From Microvirga puerhi (GTDB lineage Bacteria; Pseudomonadota; Alphaproteobacteria; Rhizobiales; Beijerinckiaceae): 64,000 bases of DNA. The notes under the pieces were generated by a model. The model saw nothing but the letters and a program-made list of their open reading frames with translations. It was not told the origin of the DNA and did not search any database. The position numbers and the translations under genes are program-made. Position 1 is the first letter of the stretch; each line of letters begins with the position of its first letter. Where the stretch lies: the NCBI RefSeq assembly GCF_020089865.1, contig NZ_JAIRBM010000008.1, positions 1-64,000 on the forward strand. Direction: 5' to 3'. Below are positions 44,699 to 53,498 of the stretch, one piece after another.

Positions 44699-45226
44699 AT
44701 GCACGCCACCACGATCCTCATGGTCCGCAAGAACGGACGCGTCGTCATCGGCGGCGACGGCCAGGTCAGCCTGGGCCAGACCATCGTGAAGGGCAACGCG
44801 AGAAAGGTTCGCCGCCTCGCCAAGGGCAACGTGATCGGCGGTTTCGCAGGCTCCACGGCGGATGCCTTCACTCTGTTCGAACGCCTGGAAGGCAAGCTCG
44901 AACAATATCCGGGCCAGCTCACCCGCGCCTGCGTCGAATTGACGAAGGACTGGCGCACGGACCGCTATCTGCGCCGCCTGGAAGCGATGATGCTCGTCGC
45001 CGACAAGGAGGTGGGCCTCCTGCTCTCCGGCGCGGGCGATGTGCTGGAGCCGGAAGGCGGCATCATGGCGATTGGTTCGGGCGGCAATTACGCTCTCGCT
45101 GCCGCCCGGGCGCTAGCCGATTCCGGGCTCGACGCGGAAACCATGGTGCGGCGGTCGCTGGTTATCGCTGCTGAAATATGCGTCTATACCAATAGCAATA
45201 TTGTTATAGAAAGCCTCGATGCATGA
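44699..45226 (+). CDS. hslV: ATP-dependent protease subunit HslV
   Basis: 175 aa. It is the proteasome-like peptidase of HslUV. The catalytic Thr is in the [19 protein letters not shown] start, preceded by Met-His-Ala. So two extra residues must be removed for the Thr to be exposed, as in other Hyphomicrobiales (HxTT start). [22 protein letters not shown] and [16 protein letters not shown] are family blocks. Upstream in-frame ATG 44636 is less likely. The stop overlaps the next gene as ATGA. Confidence 0.94.
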   Translation: MHATTILMVRKNGRVVIGGDGQVSLGQTIVKGNARKVRRLAKGNVIGGFAGSTADAFTLFERLEGKLEQYPGQLTRACVELTKDWRTDRYLRRLEAMMLVADKEVGLLLSGAGDVLEPEGGIMAIGSGGNYALAAARALADSGLDAETMVRRSLVIAAEICVYTNSNIVIESLDA

Positions 45227-46281
45227 TCAGTAATGCCGTTCTCGAACAAGGCGTTGCGAGAGGAATTGTGACAAGCCAGCAGGCGGACGGTCTGCAGGCT
45301 CTGGCACGCGAGCTGGCAGCCTCCGCCGTTGCCGAGCCGGAGGATGATGAGAAGCTGCGGTTTTTGACTGGCTTCAGCGATATTTTCGTCACTTTGGGGC
45401 TTGGGCTGTTTCTGGGTGCGCTCGGCTATTTCGCGTCCCTTTACGGTATCCCCGCCATGTGGCTTGTTCTCGCCGCGTCCTCTTGGCTTTTGGCTGAATT
45501 CTTTACCCGCCGCCGCCGCATGGCGCTTCCAAGCATCGTCCTGCTCGGGCTTTTCGCGACCTCCGCGTTCGGGACGGCGTTCTTCTTTTCGATGTGGCTT
45601 TGGCAACTCAATTTGAAGAGCAGTGAAGTTTTCAGAACGCATCCCTGGATCATGGTGGGAGCTGCCCTGTTCACGGTCGCGATGACTGCTCTGCACTATC
45701 GCCGCTTCCGCGTGCCGATCACAATCGCGGCTGGTGCCGCTGCTGTGGTGATAGCGCTTCTCGGATTGCTGTTCTCAGCGATGCCGCAACCATCGGAGAC
45801 GATCATTGCCTTGTCTCTGTTCGTGAGCGGTTGTGCCGTTTTCGCGCTCGCAATGCGTTTCGATCTGTCCGATCCGGAGCGCGTGACGCGCCGTAATGAC
45901 ATTGCGTTCTGGCTTCATCTGCTAGCTGCACCTTTGATCGTGCATTCTGTGATTTCGCGTTTCGTCGGCGACAAGCTGCTGCCTCAGATTGGGACCTCCG
46001 CAGCGGTGCTCACCATCTTCGTGGTGCTCGGGGCCGTTGCCGTCCTCGTCGACCGCCGCGCCATGCTGGTTTCCGGACTCGTCTATGCCGGATACGCCTT
46101 CGCCTCTCTCATCAAGCAGGTCGGGCTTCAGGACAGTACGATGCCCGCGACGCTTCTCGTCCTTGGCGCCTTCGTGTTAATGCTCAGCGCGGGTTGGCGT
46201 CCGGTCCGTACCACTCTCTTGAGACTTCTGCCCACTCATCTTGCGCAACGGCTGCCACACCCCATTCTCTCATCGTCATGA
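45223..46281 (+). CDS. Multi-pass membrane protein between hslV and hslU
   Basis: 352 aa. After a cytosolic ~45-residue start ([23 protein letters not shown] resembles a DUF2157-type N-terminal helix), there are about eight to ten hydrophobic segments ([91 protein letters not shown]). No catalytic motif is visible. It overlaps hslV and hslU by four bases each, so the three are translationally coupled. Function unknown; a possible link to the protease is positional. Confidence 0.78.
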   Translation: MISNAVLEQGVARGIVTSQQADGLQALARELAASAVAEPEDDEKLRFLTGFSDIFVTLGLGLFLGALGYFASLYGIPAMWLVLAASSWLLAEFFTRRRRMALPSIVLLGLFATSAFGTAFFFSMWLWQLNLKSSEVFRTHPWIMVGAALFTVAMTALHYRRFRVPITIAAGAAAVVIALLGLLFSAMPQPSETIIALSLFVSGCAVFALAMRFDLSDPERVTRRNDIAFWLHLLAAPLIVHSVISRFVGDKLLPQIGTSAAVLTIFVVLGAVAVLVDRRAMLVSGLVYAGYAFASLIKQVGLQDSTMPATLLVLGAFVLMLSAGWRPVRTTLLRLLPTHLAQRLPHPILSSS

Positions 46282-47588
46282 CCACATTTTCTCCTCGCGA
46301 AATCGTTTCCGAACTCGACCGCTTCATCGTCGGCCAGTATGAGGCCAAGCGTGCAGTCGCCATCGCGCTGCGCAACCGCTGGCGCCGCCAGCAGCTCGAA
46401 GGATCGCTGCGCGAGGAAGTCGCGCCCAAGAACATCCTGATGATCGGCCCCACCGGCTGCGGCAAGACCGAGATCTCTCGTCGCCTCGCGCGGCTTGCGG
46501 GCGCGCCATTCATCAAGATCGAAGCGACGAAGTTCACCGAAGTCGGCTATGTCGGCCGCGATGTGGAGCAGATCGTGCGCGATCTCGTCGAGGTCGGCAT
46601 CGGGCTGGTGCGCGAGGAGCGCCGCAAGCAGGTTCAGGCGAAGGCGCATCTCGCTGCGGAGGAGCGCGTGCTCGATGCACTCGTCGGCACGACCGCGAGC
46701 GCCGCCACCCGCGACAGTTTCCGCCGCAAGCTGCGCAACAATGAACTCGACGACAAGGAAATCGAAATCGAGGTGCAGGGCAGCCCGCAAGGCGGCATGC
46801 CGATGTTCGAGATTCCCGGCATGCCGGGCGCCTCCGTCGGCGCCATCAATCTTTCGGACATGTTCGGCAAGGCCTTCGGCGGCCGCTCCAAGATGCGCCG
46901 GACCACGGTGCAAGAGGCCTACGAACCTCTGGTCACGGAAGAATCCGACAAGCTTCTCGATCAGGATGCCATCGTGCAGGAGGCGATCCGGCAGGTGGAG
47001 AATAACGGCATCGTGTTCCTCGACGAGATCGACAAGATCTGCGCCCGCGAAGGCCGCGCCAGCGGCGACGTGTCCCGCGAGGGCGTGCAGCGTGATCTGC
47101 TGCCGCTCATCGAAGGCACCACGGTCGCCACGAAATACGGGGCGGTGAAGACCGACCACATCCTGTTCATCGCATCCGGCGCCTTTCATGTGTCGAAGCC
47201 GTCGGACCTCCTCCCCGAGCTGCAGGGGCGCCTGCCGATCCGTGTCGAGCTCTCGCCGCTCACGGTCGATGATTTCAAGCGCATCCTCACGGAGACGGAA
47301 GCGAGCCTGATCAAGCAATCGGTCGCGCTCATGAAGACGGAAGGCGTGAATCTCGTCTTCACCGACGACGCGATCGACGCACTCGCCCAGGTGGCGGTCG
47401 ACGTGAACGACTCCGTCGAGAACATCGGCGCCCGTCGTTTGCAGACCGTGCTCGAGCGCGTCCTCGACGACATCTCCTTCACGGCACCTGACCGCTCCGG
47501 CGAAGCGGTGACCATCGATGCAGCCTATGTGCGCGGCGAAGTGGAGAGCCTGGCGAAGAACACGGACCTGAGCCGTTTCATTCTCTGA
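46278..47588 (+). CDS. hslU: ATP-dependent protease ATPase subunit HslU
   Basis: 436-aa AAA+ unfoldase of Hsl[26 protein letters not shown] opens the N-domain, Walker A GPTGCGKT is at 57-64, [18 protein letters not shown] the pore loop (GYVG), Walker [11 protein letters not shown], and sensor/arginine region [19 protein letters not shown]-terminal tail FIL docks to HslV. ATG 46278 overlaps the preceding stop as ATGA. Confidence 0.96.
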   Translation: MTTFSPREIVSELDRFIVGQYEAKRAVAIALRNRWRRQQLEGSLREEVAPKNILMIGPTGCGKTEISRRLARLAGAPFIKIEATKFTEVGYVGRDVEQIVRDLVEVGIGLVREERRKQVQAKAHLAAEERVLDALVGTTASAATRDSFRRKLRNNELDDKEIEIEVQGSPQGGMPMFEIPGMPGASVGAINLSDMFGKAFGGRSKMRRTTVQEAYEPLVTEESDKLLDQDAIVQEAIRQVENNGIVFLDEIDKICAREGRASGDVSREGVQRDLLPLIEGTTVATKYGAVKTDHILFIASGAFHVSKPSDLLPELQGRLPIRVELSPLTVDDFKRILTETEASLIKQSVALMKTEGVNLVFTDDAIDALAQVAVDVNDSVENIGARRLQTVLERVLDDISFTAPDRSGEAVTIDAAYVRGEVESLAKNTDLSRFIL

Positions 47589-47665
47589 TGTGCCACGCGG
47601 GCAGGCGGAAACGGTCGCCGGTCTCCGCCTCACACCCATCCTTCAGCGGCCTGTCACATTGCGGC

Positions 47666-47911
47666 TCAGATGGCAGCCGCTGCGATCAGGAAGATGATTC
47701 CGAGCACGGCCAGCCCGATGCCGGGCCCTTGGGCCTTCAGATCGAACAGACCGCTGCGTCCCTTGGGCTCCAGGGTTGCATCCGGCGTCGCAGTGCGCGG
47801 AATCTTCGCCCTGCTCAGCGGTCCGGCTCCAATCATCCGGACTGCCACAAGTAGCAATCCGCACAGGATCAGCAGCACCCCCAATCCAATGAGAAACATG
47901 CGTAAAGGCAT
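47666..47911 (-). CDS. Small two-helix membrane protein
   Basis: 81 aa. GGGAGG precedes ATG 47911 by four bases. The protein opens with a hydrophobic helix (MFLIGLGVLLILCGLLLVAV), has a polar loop (~25-55) and closes with a second helix (GIGLAVLGIIFLIAAAAI). A Zn- or metal-site is not seen. Function unknown; a second start upstream at 47959 lacks a ribosome site. Converges on hslU. Confidence 0.62.
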   Translation of the reverse strand: MPLRMFLIGLGVLLILCGLLLVAVRMIGAGPLSRAKIPRTATPDATLEPKGRSGLFDLKAQGPGIGLAVLGIIFLIAAAAI

Positions 47912-48256
47912 GAAACCTCCCAGGATATCCTGAGGCAGAGAATTCCAGCTTCGGCCCATCGCAATCGAGCGTCAAGGATGGGTGCGCCAGGCGCTGGAGA
48001 TCCTGCACGCGACAAGGCAAGGCGCTGATGGGCTCTGCATCGGGCGAGACCTGGACGGCCATTGCGCGTGCAGACATCCGACCTATGACCGCATCTCCAA
48101 CACCGTCCAGGTGTCGGACGGCCGGCGATATCTCTGCAATTAGCGGAAAGCCGATGGATCCATGCACCGGTCCATCGGTTTTGCTTACGACGCGGTGTTG
48201 CCTGCGACGAGGCCTTAGCTTCGGGGGCAACCTGCAGGGACGGAAGGAACGAATCG
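47912..48256. other. Intergenic region upstream of the BA14K gene
   Basis: 345 bp between two divergent small genes. ORFs here lack coding character. A weak stem (CGATGGA / TCCATCG, around 48150-48175) is present. No promoter or RNA gene can be named. Confidence 0.4.
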
Positions 48257-48865
48257 ATGCATAAGCTGATCGTGACGACCTTGGCCGCCGCATTCCTGCT
48301 TCCGGCAGGCCTTTTCACCGGCGCGGCATCTGCGCAAGTTGCGCCTCCGGCAAAGCTTCTGCAGCTCCTCGAACGGAATGACATCGCGATGTCCTATGCC
48401 GCTCGGCGGGGTGGCGGATACCGTGGCGGCCATCGTGGTGGCATGGCGCGCGCCGGTGGCTACCGGGGTGGTGTTCATCGTGTCGGCTATCGCGGCGGTG
48501 TCTATCGAGGTGGCGTGAGCCGGGCCGCGATCTATCGTGGCGGCGTTGCCGGCGCTGGCGTCTACCGCGGGGCGGCCTATCGTCCCTATGCGGGGCGCTA
48601 TTACAGGCCTTATGCCGGCTATTACGGGCGGCCTTATTACCGCGGCGCATATTACCGCGGTTATTACCCGTATGGAGGATATTATCCCTACGGCGCAGCG
48701 GCGGCAGGCGCCCTCGTCGGCGGCGCCATCGCATCGCAACCTCTCGTGACGGGCAGCATCGCTCCGCAAGGCAGTTCGGCCTACTGCGCGCAACGCTTCA
48801 GAAGCTACAACCCCGCGACCGGGACCTACACGGGATATGACGGACGGCAGCATCGCTGTCCGTGA
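48257..48865 (+). CDS. BA14K-family secreted protein (1)
   Basis: 202 aa. Signal peptide (KLIVTTLAAAFLLPAGLFTGAASA). The middle is a Gly/Tyr/Arg-rich low-complexity array with repeated YRGG and YRPYAG units. The C-terminus is the BA14K motif: AYCAQRFRSYNPATGTYTGY, then DGRQHRCP, with two cysteines. BA14K is a Brucella immunoreactive protein family with lectin-like reports, mostly unknown in function. A paralogue follows at 49180. Confidence 0.9.
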   Translation: MHKLIVTTLAAAFLLPAGLFTGAASAQVAPPAKLLQLLERNDIAMSYAARRGGGYRGGHRGGMARAGGYRGGVHRVGYRGGVYRGGVSRAAIYRGGVAGAGVYRGAAYRPYAGRYYRPYAGYYGRPYYRGAYYRGYYPYGGYYPYGAAAAGALVGGAIASQPLVTGSIAPQGSSAYCAQRFRSYNPATGTYTGYDGRQHRCP

Positions 48866-49179
48866 GCGGCTGAAGAGGCCCGCTTTTCCTTTGAGATCTT
48901 TCCGACCGACCTCGCCTGGCGACGAGGCCGGTTCTCTTCCCGTTTCACAAGAATGACGCCGTCACTCACCGGCGTCGTCGGTGCCCGTTGTGACTCTCTG
49001 TGCAATAGAGAAAAAGCTTTCACGCTCAGCATGATAGCCGTGCTCAGGTCATCGCAGGTGTCAGTGAGGTGATAGAATCCTGTCCTGCCGTCACAATTCT
49101 GAGAGATGGCATTCTTTTCTCTCATTTTCGGAACGACTTCTTGGAAAACACGTTCGCAAAGCCAGGAAGGAGTTTCATC
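48866..49179. other. Intergenic region between the two BA14K genes
   Basis: 314 bp without an ORF of coding character. A hairpin GACGCCG / CGGCGTC with an 8-base loop (48955-48976) is seen, but no T-run follows. The ribosome site of the second BA14K gene (AGGAAGGAG) is at 49164-49172. Confidence 0.5.
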
Positions 49180-49626
49180 ATGCGTCATCTCTACTTGGCC
49201 TTTGCCGCTACGCTTGCGCTTGGAACGGCCGCCGTTCCGGCATCCGCTGCGCCGGTCGCGACGGATACGAGCCGGGTCGCAGCGCCGCTTGCCGCGCTCG
49301 AGAAGGGCGATCTGCAGACGAACTACGCTCAGTGGCGTGGCCGCTATTACGGCCGTCCGGGCTATTATGGGCGTCCCGGATATTACGGGCGGCCCTACGG
49401 CTATTATCGCCCCTATCGCTACGATTACGGCGCTGCAGCAGCTGCCGGCGCGGTCGGCCTCGCGACGGGTGCGATCATCGGCGGCGCGCTGTCTCAGCAG
49501 CAGGCGGCCCCGGTCTATGCTGCTCCGGGCGGCTCCGTGTCGTACTGCGCCCAGCGCTTCAAGTCCTATGACCCGGCCTCGGGGACGTATCTGGGTTACG
49601 ATGGTCTGCGCCATCCCTGCCCATAA
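49180..49626 (+). CDS. BA14K-family secreted protein (2)
   Basis: 148 aa. ATG 49180 has AGGAAGGAG eight bases upstream. Signal peptide LYLAFAATLALGTAAVPASA, then a short polar segment, then Tyr/Gly/Pro repeats (GRPGYYGRPGYYGRPYGYY) and a hydrophobic AAAAAGAVGLATGAIIGGAL helix. Ends in the BA14K block (YCAQRFKSYDPASGTYLGYD, GLRHPCP). Likely a tandem duplicate of the previous gene, diverged in the middle. Followed by an intrinsic terminator. Confidence 0.9.
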   Translation: MRHLYLAFAATLALGTAAVPASAAPVATDTSRVAAPLAALEKGDLQTNYAQWRGRYYGRPGYYGRPGYYGRPYGYYRPYRYDYGAAAAAGAVGLATGAIIGGALSQQQAAPVYAAPGGSVSYCAQRFKSYDPASGTYLGYDGLRHPCP

Positions 49627-49644
49627 GCCGAGTGGTGATGTCAT

Positions 49645-49681
49645 GAAAAAAAGCGGGCCTTCACGGCCCGCTTTCTTTTTT
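49645..49681. terminator. Bidirectional intrinsic terminator
   Basis: AAAGCGGGCC-TTCAC-GGCCCGCTTT forms a 10-bp stem. It has an A-run on the left and a T-run (CTTTTTT) on the right, so it can stop the BA14K transcript (plus) and the RidA transcript (minus), which converge here. Confidence 0.9.
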
Positions 49682-49696
49682 CGCGAAGGTGCGGCC

Positions 49697-50047
49697 TTAC
49701 TTCGCCGCGATGACGGCGATCTCGACCTTGAACTGAGGAGCGGCGAGCTTGGCCTCGACCGTGGCGCGGGCCGGCGGATTGCCGGGAGAGACCCAGGAAT
49801 CCCACACGCCGTTCATCTCCTGGAACGTCGCCATGTCGGTGATCCAGATATTGGTCATCAGGAGCTTCGACTTGTCGGTGCCCGCCTGCTTCAGAAGATC
49901 GTCGATCTTGGCGAGGATCTCCTTGGTCTGCTCGGCGACGCTCTGGCCCGCCGTCTTGTCCGCCACTTGGCCTGCAAGATAGACCGTGTTGCCGTGAACG
50001 ACGGCGCCGCTCATGCGCGGGCCCGGATTGATGCGTTGGATCGTCAT
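49697..50047 (-). CDS. RidA-family enamine/imine deaminase-like protein
   Basis: 116 aa. The RidA fold shows INPGPRMSGAVVHGNTVYLAGQVAD, EQTKEILAKIDDLLKQAG and the C-terminal PPARATVEAKLAAPQFKVEI, with the conserved Arg in PARATV that holds the substrate carboxylate. RidA hydrolyses reactive 2-aminoacrylate. This is a Rid subgroup without all RidA-specific marks. The gene lies 77 bp before the PPOX gene. Confidence 0.88.
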   Translation of the reverse strand: MTIQRINPGPRMSGAVVHGNTVYLAGQVADKTAGQSVAEQTKEILAKIDDLLKQAGTDKSKLLMTNIWITDMATFQEMNGVWDSWVSPGNPPARATVEAKLAAPQFKVEIAVIAAK

Positions 50048-50124
50048 GGATCGTCCTTCGGAAGAAAGCGTAAAACGAGATGAGCTTTTTCGGAGCCCAT
50101 CTGGCCGAGGTCAAGCACGAACCG

Positions 50125-50739
50125 TCAATAAAGCGACGCTTTTACCCGCTCAGGCAGCGCTTTGTCATAAGTCTCGCCGCCCGTCCGGCCCTCGCTGAGC
50201 GCCGCGAGAATCTGGCCGGCGCTCGGCAAGGAGCTGCGGGCGACGCGTTTGTCCGGATTCCACAGATCGGCGCGGACGACTGCGCGGGAACACTGGAAGA
50301 ACACCGTGTCGACGGCAATCGTGAGCACCGTCCTCGGCGCCTTGCCCTCGACGGCAAAATTTTCCAGGAGGTCAGGGTCGATGGAAATCGTCGCGCAGCC
50401 GTTGACGCGCAAGGTTTCGCCGATTCCGGGAATCAGGAAGAGCAGGGCGACATGCGGATCGTGCACGACGTTGCGCAGCGAATCGATGCGGTTGTTGCCG
50501 CGCCGGTCCGGCAGCAGTAGGGTCTTCTCGTCCACGATGCGGACGAAGCCCGGCCCGTCGCCGCGGGGCGAGCAGTCGAGGCCGCCCTCGCCTCGCGTCG
50601 CCAGGAGCGCAAAGGGCGAGGCCTCGATCAGCGCCCGATAAACAGGCACGATCCGGTCGGTCTCCTTGACGCGGGAGGCTTCGCCGACCTCGTCGTAGAG
50701 AGCTTCGAGTTCACTGAGAGTCGTCACGAGATAGGACAT
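50125..50739 (-). CDS. Pyridoxamine 5'-phosphate oxidase-family (MSMEG_1061-type) protein
   Basis: 204 aa. Split-barrel FMN fold: PFALLATRGEGGLDCSPRGDGPGFVRIVDE, DRRGNNRIDSLRNVV, and FFQCSRAVVRADLW near the end, as in general FMN-dependent PPOX-like oxidoreductases. Substrate unknown. It starts exactly at the base after the DUF3303 stop (TAA-ATG), so both are one operon, read away from the DUF2239 gene. Confidence 0.84.
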   Translation of the reverse strand: MSYLVTTLSELEALYDEVGEASRVKETDRIVPVYRALIEASPFALLATRGEGGLDCSPRGDGPGFVRIVDEKTLLLPDRRGNNRIDSLRNVVHDPHVALLFLIPGIGETLRVNGCATISIDPDLLENFAVEGKAPRTVLTIAVDTVFFQCSRAVVRADLWNPDKRVARSSLPSAGQILAALSEGRTGGETYDKALPERVKASLY

Positions 50740-51009
50740 TTAGAGATGCTCGACCATGGCTGAGGCGGTGTCCTTGCTGGGGGCGACGGGGATGATTTCG
50801 AACGCGGCGAGATCGCACCATTCTGAGACCCAGCGTTGGAGTAGGGTGACGTCGTCGCAGCGCATCAGCTGAAAGCAGCGTCCGAAATCGGCCGCGATCC
50901 AGCTGTCGACATATTCCAAACCTTCCGGCATCTGCCGGCCCTTTTCGCGGAAGCGCCGGTATACGGCCTTCGGGTCGCGCCCGAACGTCTCGATCACCAT
51001 GAACAGCAT
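50740..51009 (-). CDS. DUF3303 family protein
   Basis: 89 aa. A small ferredoxin-like alpha/beta protein (MLFMVIETFGRDPKAVYRRF, QMPEGLEYVDSWIAADFGRCFQLMRCDD split in blocks, LQRWVSEWCDL). DUF3303 resembles antibiotic biosynthesis monooxygenase-like dimers of unknown function. Its promoter region is shared with the divergent DUF2239 gene, and a pair of palindromes lies between them. Confidence 0.85.
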   Translation of the reverse strand: MLFMVIETFGRDPKAVYRRFREKGRQMPEGLEYVDSWIAADFGRCFQLMRCDDVTLLQRWVSEWCDLAAFEIIPVAPSKDTASAMVEHL

Positions 51010-51095
51010 CGTGGCCCTCCCGGCCCCGTCTCGTCACGTTGTGCATCGCGCGGACAAGATCCGCAATGGTCGGGCTCCTGGCATCCGATGGAATA

Positions 51096-51140
51096 TTTTA
51101 CCCGGGTGAAATTGACAGATCAATTATACCCGGGTAAAAC
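51096..51140. promoter_or_regulatory. Promoter with two palindromic operators upstream of the DUF2239 gene
   Basis: TTTTACCCGGGTGAAA (51096-51111) and TTATACCCGGGTAAAA (51124-51139) each hold a CCCGGG-centred palindrome, centres 28 bp apart. Between them is TTGACA (51112-51117), then 17 bp, then TAAAAC (51135-51140) as -10. So one palindrome abuts the -35 and the other overlaps the spacer and -10, a classic repression layout. The regulator is not identified. It may also act on the divergent DUF3303 operon. Confidence 0.75.
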
Positions 51141-51160
51141 GCGCCCTGATTGGAAACCAC

Positions 51161-51751
51161 ATGCAGCAACCTCAGACTTTCACGGCATTCATCGGAAGCC
51201 GCCATCTGGCGACGGGCGCACGGCTCACCGTGGCGCTGGCCGTCAAGGCCGCGCTCCAGGCGGACGACACGCAGACGATCCTGATCTTCGACGATGCCAC
51301 CGGCAGCCAGATCGATTTCGATCTCCGGGGAACCGATCAGGAGATCGCCGCCCGGCTGGGTGCACCCGAACCAGAACCGAACGAACCCAAGCGGCAGGGG
51401 CGCCCGAAGCTCGGCGTCGTTGCACGGGAGGTGACGCTTCTTCCCCGTCACTGGGACTGGCTCGCCGCTCAACCCGGTGGCGCTTCGGTCACGCTGCGCA
51501 AGCTGGTCGATGCCGCGCGGCAATCCGGAGTCGATCGCGCTGCCATCCGTCAGGCGCAACAGGCGGCGGATCGCTTCATGATGGCAATGCTCGGCAATCA
51601 GCAGGGCTACGAGGACGCGGCGCGCGCCCTCTATGCCGGCGACTGGCAGCAATTCGCGACGATGAGCGAGTCGTGGCCGAAGGATCTTCGCGATCACGCA
51701 CGGCGTCTTGCGGAGCCTGCTTTCACGACATCCAACGAGCCGGCGCAGTGA
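51161..51751 (+). CDS. DUF2239 family protein
   Basis: 196 aa. Opens with FTAFIGSRHLATGARLTVALAVK, then TILIFDDATGSQIDFDLRG, and has the GRPKLGVVAREVTLLPRHWDWL block typical of DUF2239, and a helical ALYAGDWQQFATM tail. No catalytic residues are known. It is preceded by a strong predicted promoter with two operators and followed by a methyltransferase-like gene with a nine-base gap, so they form an operon. Confidence 0.85.
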   Translation: MQQPQTFTAFIGSRHLATGARLTVALAVKAALQADDTQTILIFDDATGSQIDFDLRGTDQEIAARLGAPEPEPNEPKRQGRPKLGVVAREVTLLPRHWDWLAAQPGGASVTLRKLVDAARQSGVDRAAIRQAQQAADRFMMAMLGNQQGYEDAARALYAGDWQQFATMSESWPKDLRDHARRLAEPAFTTSNEPAQ

Positions 51752-51759
51752 GGGCCGAC

Positions 51760-52782
51760 ATGCCGACGACCGCAGAAGACCTGAGACGCACGGGCATCGC
51801 CGTCGCACGGACCATGGAGGGGTATGACCTGCCGGTGATCGATGTGACGCATCCGTGCTTCGCTCTGTCGGAAGATCCAGAGAGCGTGCAGGCTCTCTAC
51901 GATGCGCTCCTGCGCGACGAAGAGCGCAACCGCCGGGTTCCCAAATTCCTTCTGCGGATGATGGTGAAGTCGGCCGCGAAAAGGTCACGGCTGTTCCGGG
52001 CGATGTTCGGATCCGGCACATCCTACCTGGACGGCCTGAGCACCTATGCGATGAAGCTCGGCCCGGACAATCTCCTACCACCCTACGACACGCCGATGGA
52101 TCGACGGTTCGCAGCCACCCCGCATGTCACGTTCATGCGCCTGCGCATGCAACAGATGGCGCACCTGCTGGCAGATTGGCTTGCGAGCAAACTGACTGCA
52201 TCCGATCGCCGCGAGCTCCATCTGATCAACATCGCGGGCGGGCCTGGCATGGACAGCATCAACGGGTTGATCCTGCTCGCTTGCAAGACGCCTGAACTCC
52301 TGCGGCGGCCGATCACCATCCACGTGCTCGATCTCGACGGGGCAGGGCCGTTCTTCGGCGAAAGAGCCGTATCGCAGCTGAAGGCCAAAGGCGGCCGTCT
52401 CCACGGGCTCGATGTCACGCTGACGCATCGACCCTATGACTGGAAAGAGACCTCCACGCTGGAAACGCTCGTCGAAGAGCTCGTCTGGCAAGGCTCCGTC
52501 ATCGCAGCGATGTCGGAAGGAGGCCTGTTCGAATACGGGAGCGACGAGGCGATCATCGCCAATCTGAAGGCACTTCGCGCCGACGGCAGAGGCGCGCGAT
52601 GCGTGATCGGCTCGGTGACGCGGACACAACAGGAGAGGGCGCGGCTGACGGGCGCAAGCCAGTTCAAGATCATCCCGCGCGGTCTCGAGGTCTTCGCTCC
52701 TCTCGCCGCGCAGGCCGGGTTCAGGGTCGGGGAGATTCGCCAGACCGCCTGGAGCGACCAAGTGGAGCTTCGCGCCATCTGA
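51760..52782 (+). CDS. Putative SAM-dependent methyltransferase-like protein
   Basis: 340 aa. GAGGG precedes ATG 51760; an in-frame GTG 51748 overlapping the DUF2239 stop is an alternative. The glycine-rich loop IAGGPGMDS (~158-166) and TIHVLDLDG (motif II-like) suggest a Rossmann methyltransferase, but the rest (long helical N-terminal ~120 residues, VFAPLAAQAGFRVGEI end) is not close to a named family. Not a confident enzyme call. Coupled to the DUF2239 gene. Confidence 0.55.
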   Translation: MPTTAEDLRRTGIAVARTMEGYDLPVIDVTHPCFALSEDPESVQALYDALLRDEERNRRVPKFLLRMMVKSAAKRSRLFRAMFGSGTSYLDGLSTYAMKLGPDNLLPPYDTPMDRRFAATPHVTFMRLRMQQMAHLLADWLASKLTASDRRELHLINIAGGPGMDSINGLILLACKTPELLRRPITIHVLDLDGAGPFFGERAVSQLKAKGGRLHGLDVTLTHRPYDWKETSTLETLVEELVWQGSVIAAMSEGGLFEYGSDEAIIANLKALRADGRGARCVIGSVTRTQQERARLTGASQFKIIPRGLEVFAPLAAQAGFRVGEIRQTAWSDQVELRAI

Positions 52783-52912
52783 TTGAATGCGCGACAGGTG
52801 GCTCGACCTCTCCACCTTTGACCGCCGGTTCGCTAATCCGTTTATTCAACGCAACTTTATGAAATGAGGCGCCCTATGCCATGCTCCAGGCATGTGAGCA
52901 CGAGGTAGAAAA

Positions 52913-53464
52913 GTGAATGACCTTGATCCGGATCTGAAGACAATCAACAGAAGGACTGTTTACGAGAACCGTTGGATGAAAGTCCATGAGGATCAGATCC
53001 GCCGCAGGGATGGTTCTTCGGGGATCTATGGCGTCGTCGACAAGCCTGATTTCGTGATCATCGTTCCGATCCAGAACGGCATCGTGCATCTGGTCCAGCA
53101 ATATCGCTATCCGATCCGGCAGCGGCAATGGGAATTCCCCCAAGGCGGTTGGGAAGACAGATCCGATGCCCGCCCGGAAGACATCGCACGAGGGGAGTTG
53201 GAGGAAGAGACGGGATTGCTGGCCGATGAGATTCAGGAGGTCGGCCGCCTGTTTCCCCTCTACGGAACGGTGACGCAGAGCTATCGCATCTTCCTGGCAT
53301 CGGAATTGAGCATGGGACGCCGGCAACCAGACCCGGAGGAGCAGGATCTGATCACAGGGGCATTTCCGGTGCCGGAACTCGAGCGCATGATCCTGGATGG
53401 AATTATTCAGGATGCGGGGACCGTTGCCTGCTTCGGCTTGCTTCGTCTGAAGCGCCTGATCTGA
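52913..53464 (+). CDS. NUDIX hydrolase (ADP-ribose pyrophosphatase-like)
   Basis: 183 aa. GTG 52913 has GAGG about seven bases upstream. Nudix box region: QGGWEDRSDARPEDIARGE then LEEETGLL. The metal-binding Glu residues remain, but Gly stands where the family usually has Arg (ARxEL), and the spacing has one extra residue. The fold fits ADP-ribose/NUDT5-type hydrolases (VQQYRYPIRQRQWEFPQGG). The substrate is inferred only from that match. Confidence 0.85.
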   Translation: MNDLDPDLKTINRRTVYENRWMKVHEDQIRRRDGSSGIYGVVDKPDFVIIVPIQNGIVHLVQQYRYPIRQRQWEFPQGGWEDRSDARPEDIARGELEEETGLLADEIQEVGRLFPLYGTVTQSYRIFLASELSMGRRQPDPEEQDLITGAFPVPELERMILDGIIQDAGTVACFGLLRLKRLI

Positions 53465-53498
53465 CGCGTCCTCGGGTTTCCGGAGAGCGGTCGCGCCA

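Noticed and set aside
47643-48293. 216-codon minus-strand ORF over the hypothetical membrane gene and BA14K upstream region
   Set aside because: It is out of frame with the 81-aa gene that has a strong ribosome site, and its residues look like an antisense shadow of GC-rich DNA.
48955-48976. Hairpin after the first BA14K gene as a terminator
   Set aside because: No T-run follows and the loop is eight bases; nothing supports termination beyond pairing.
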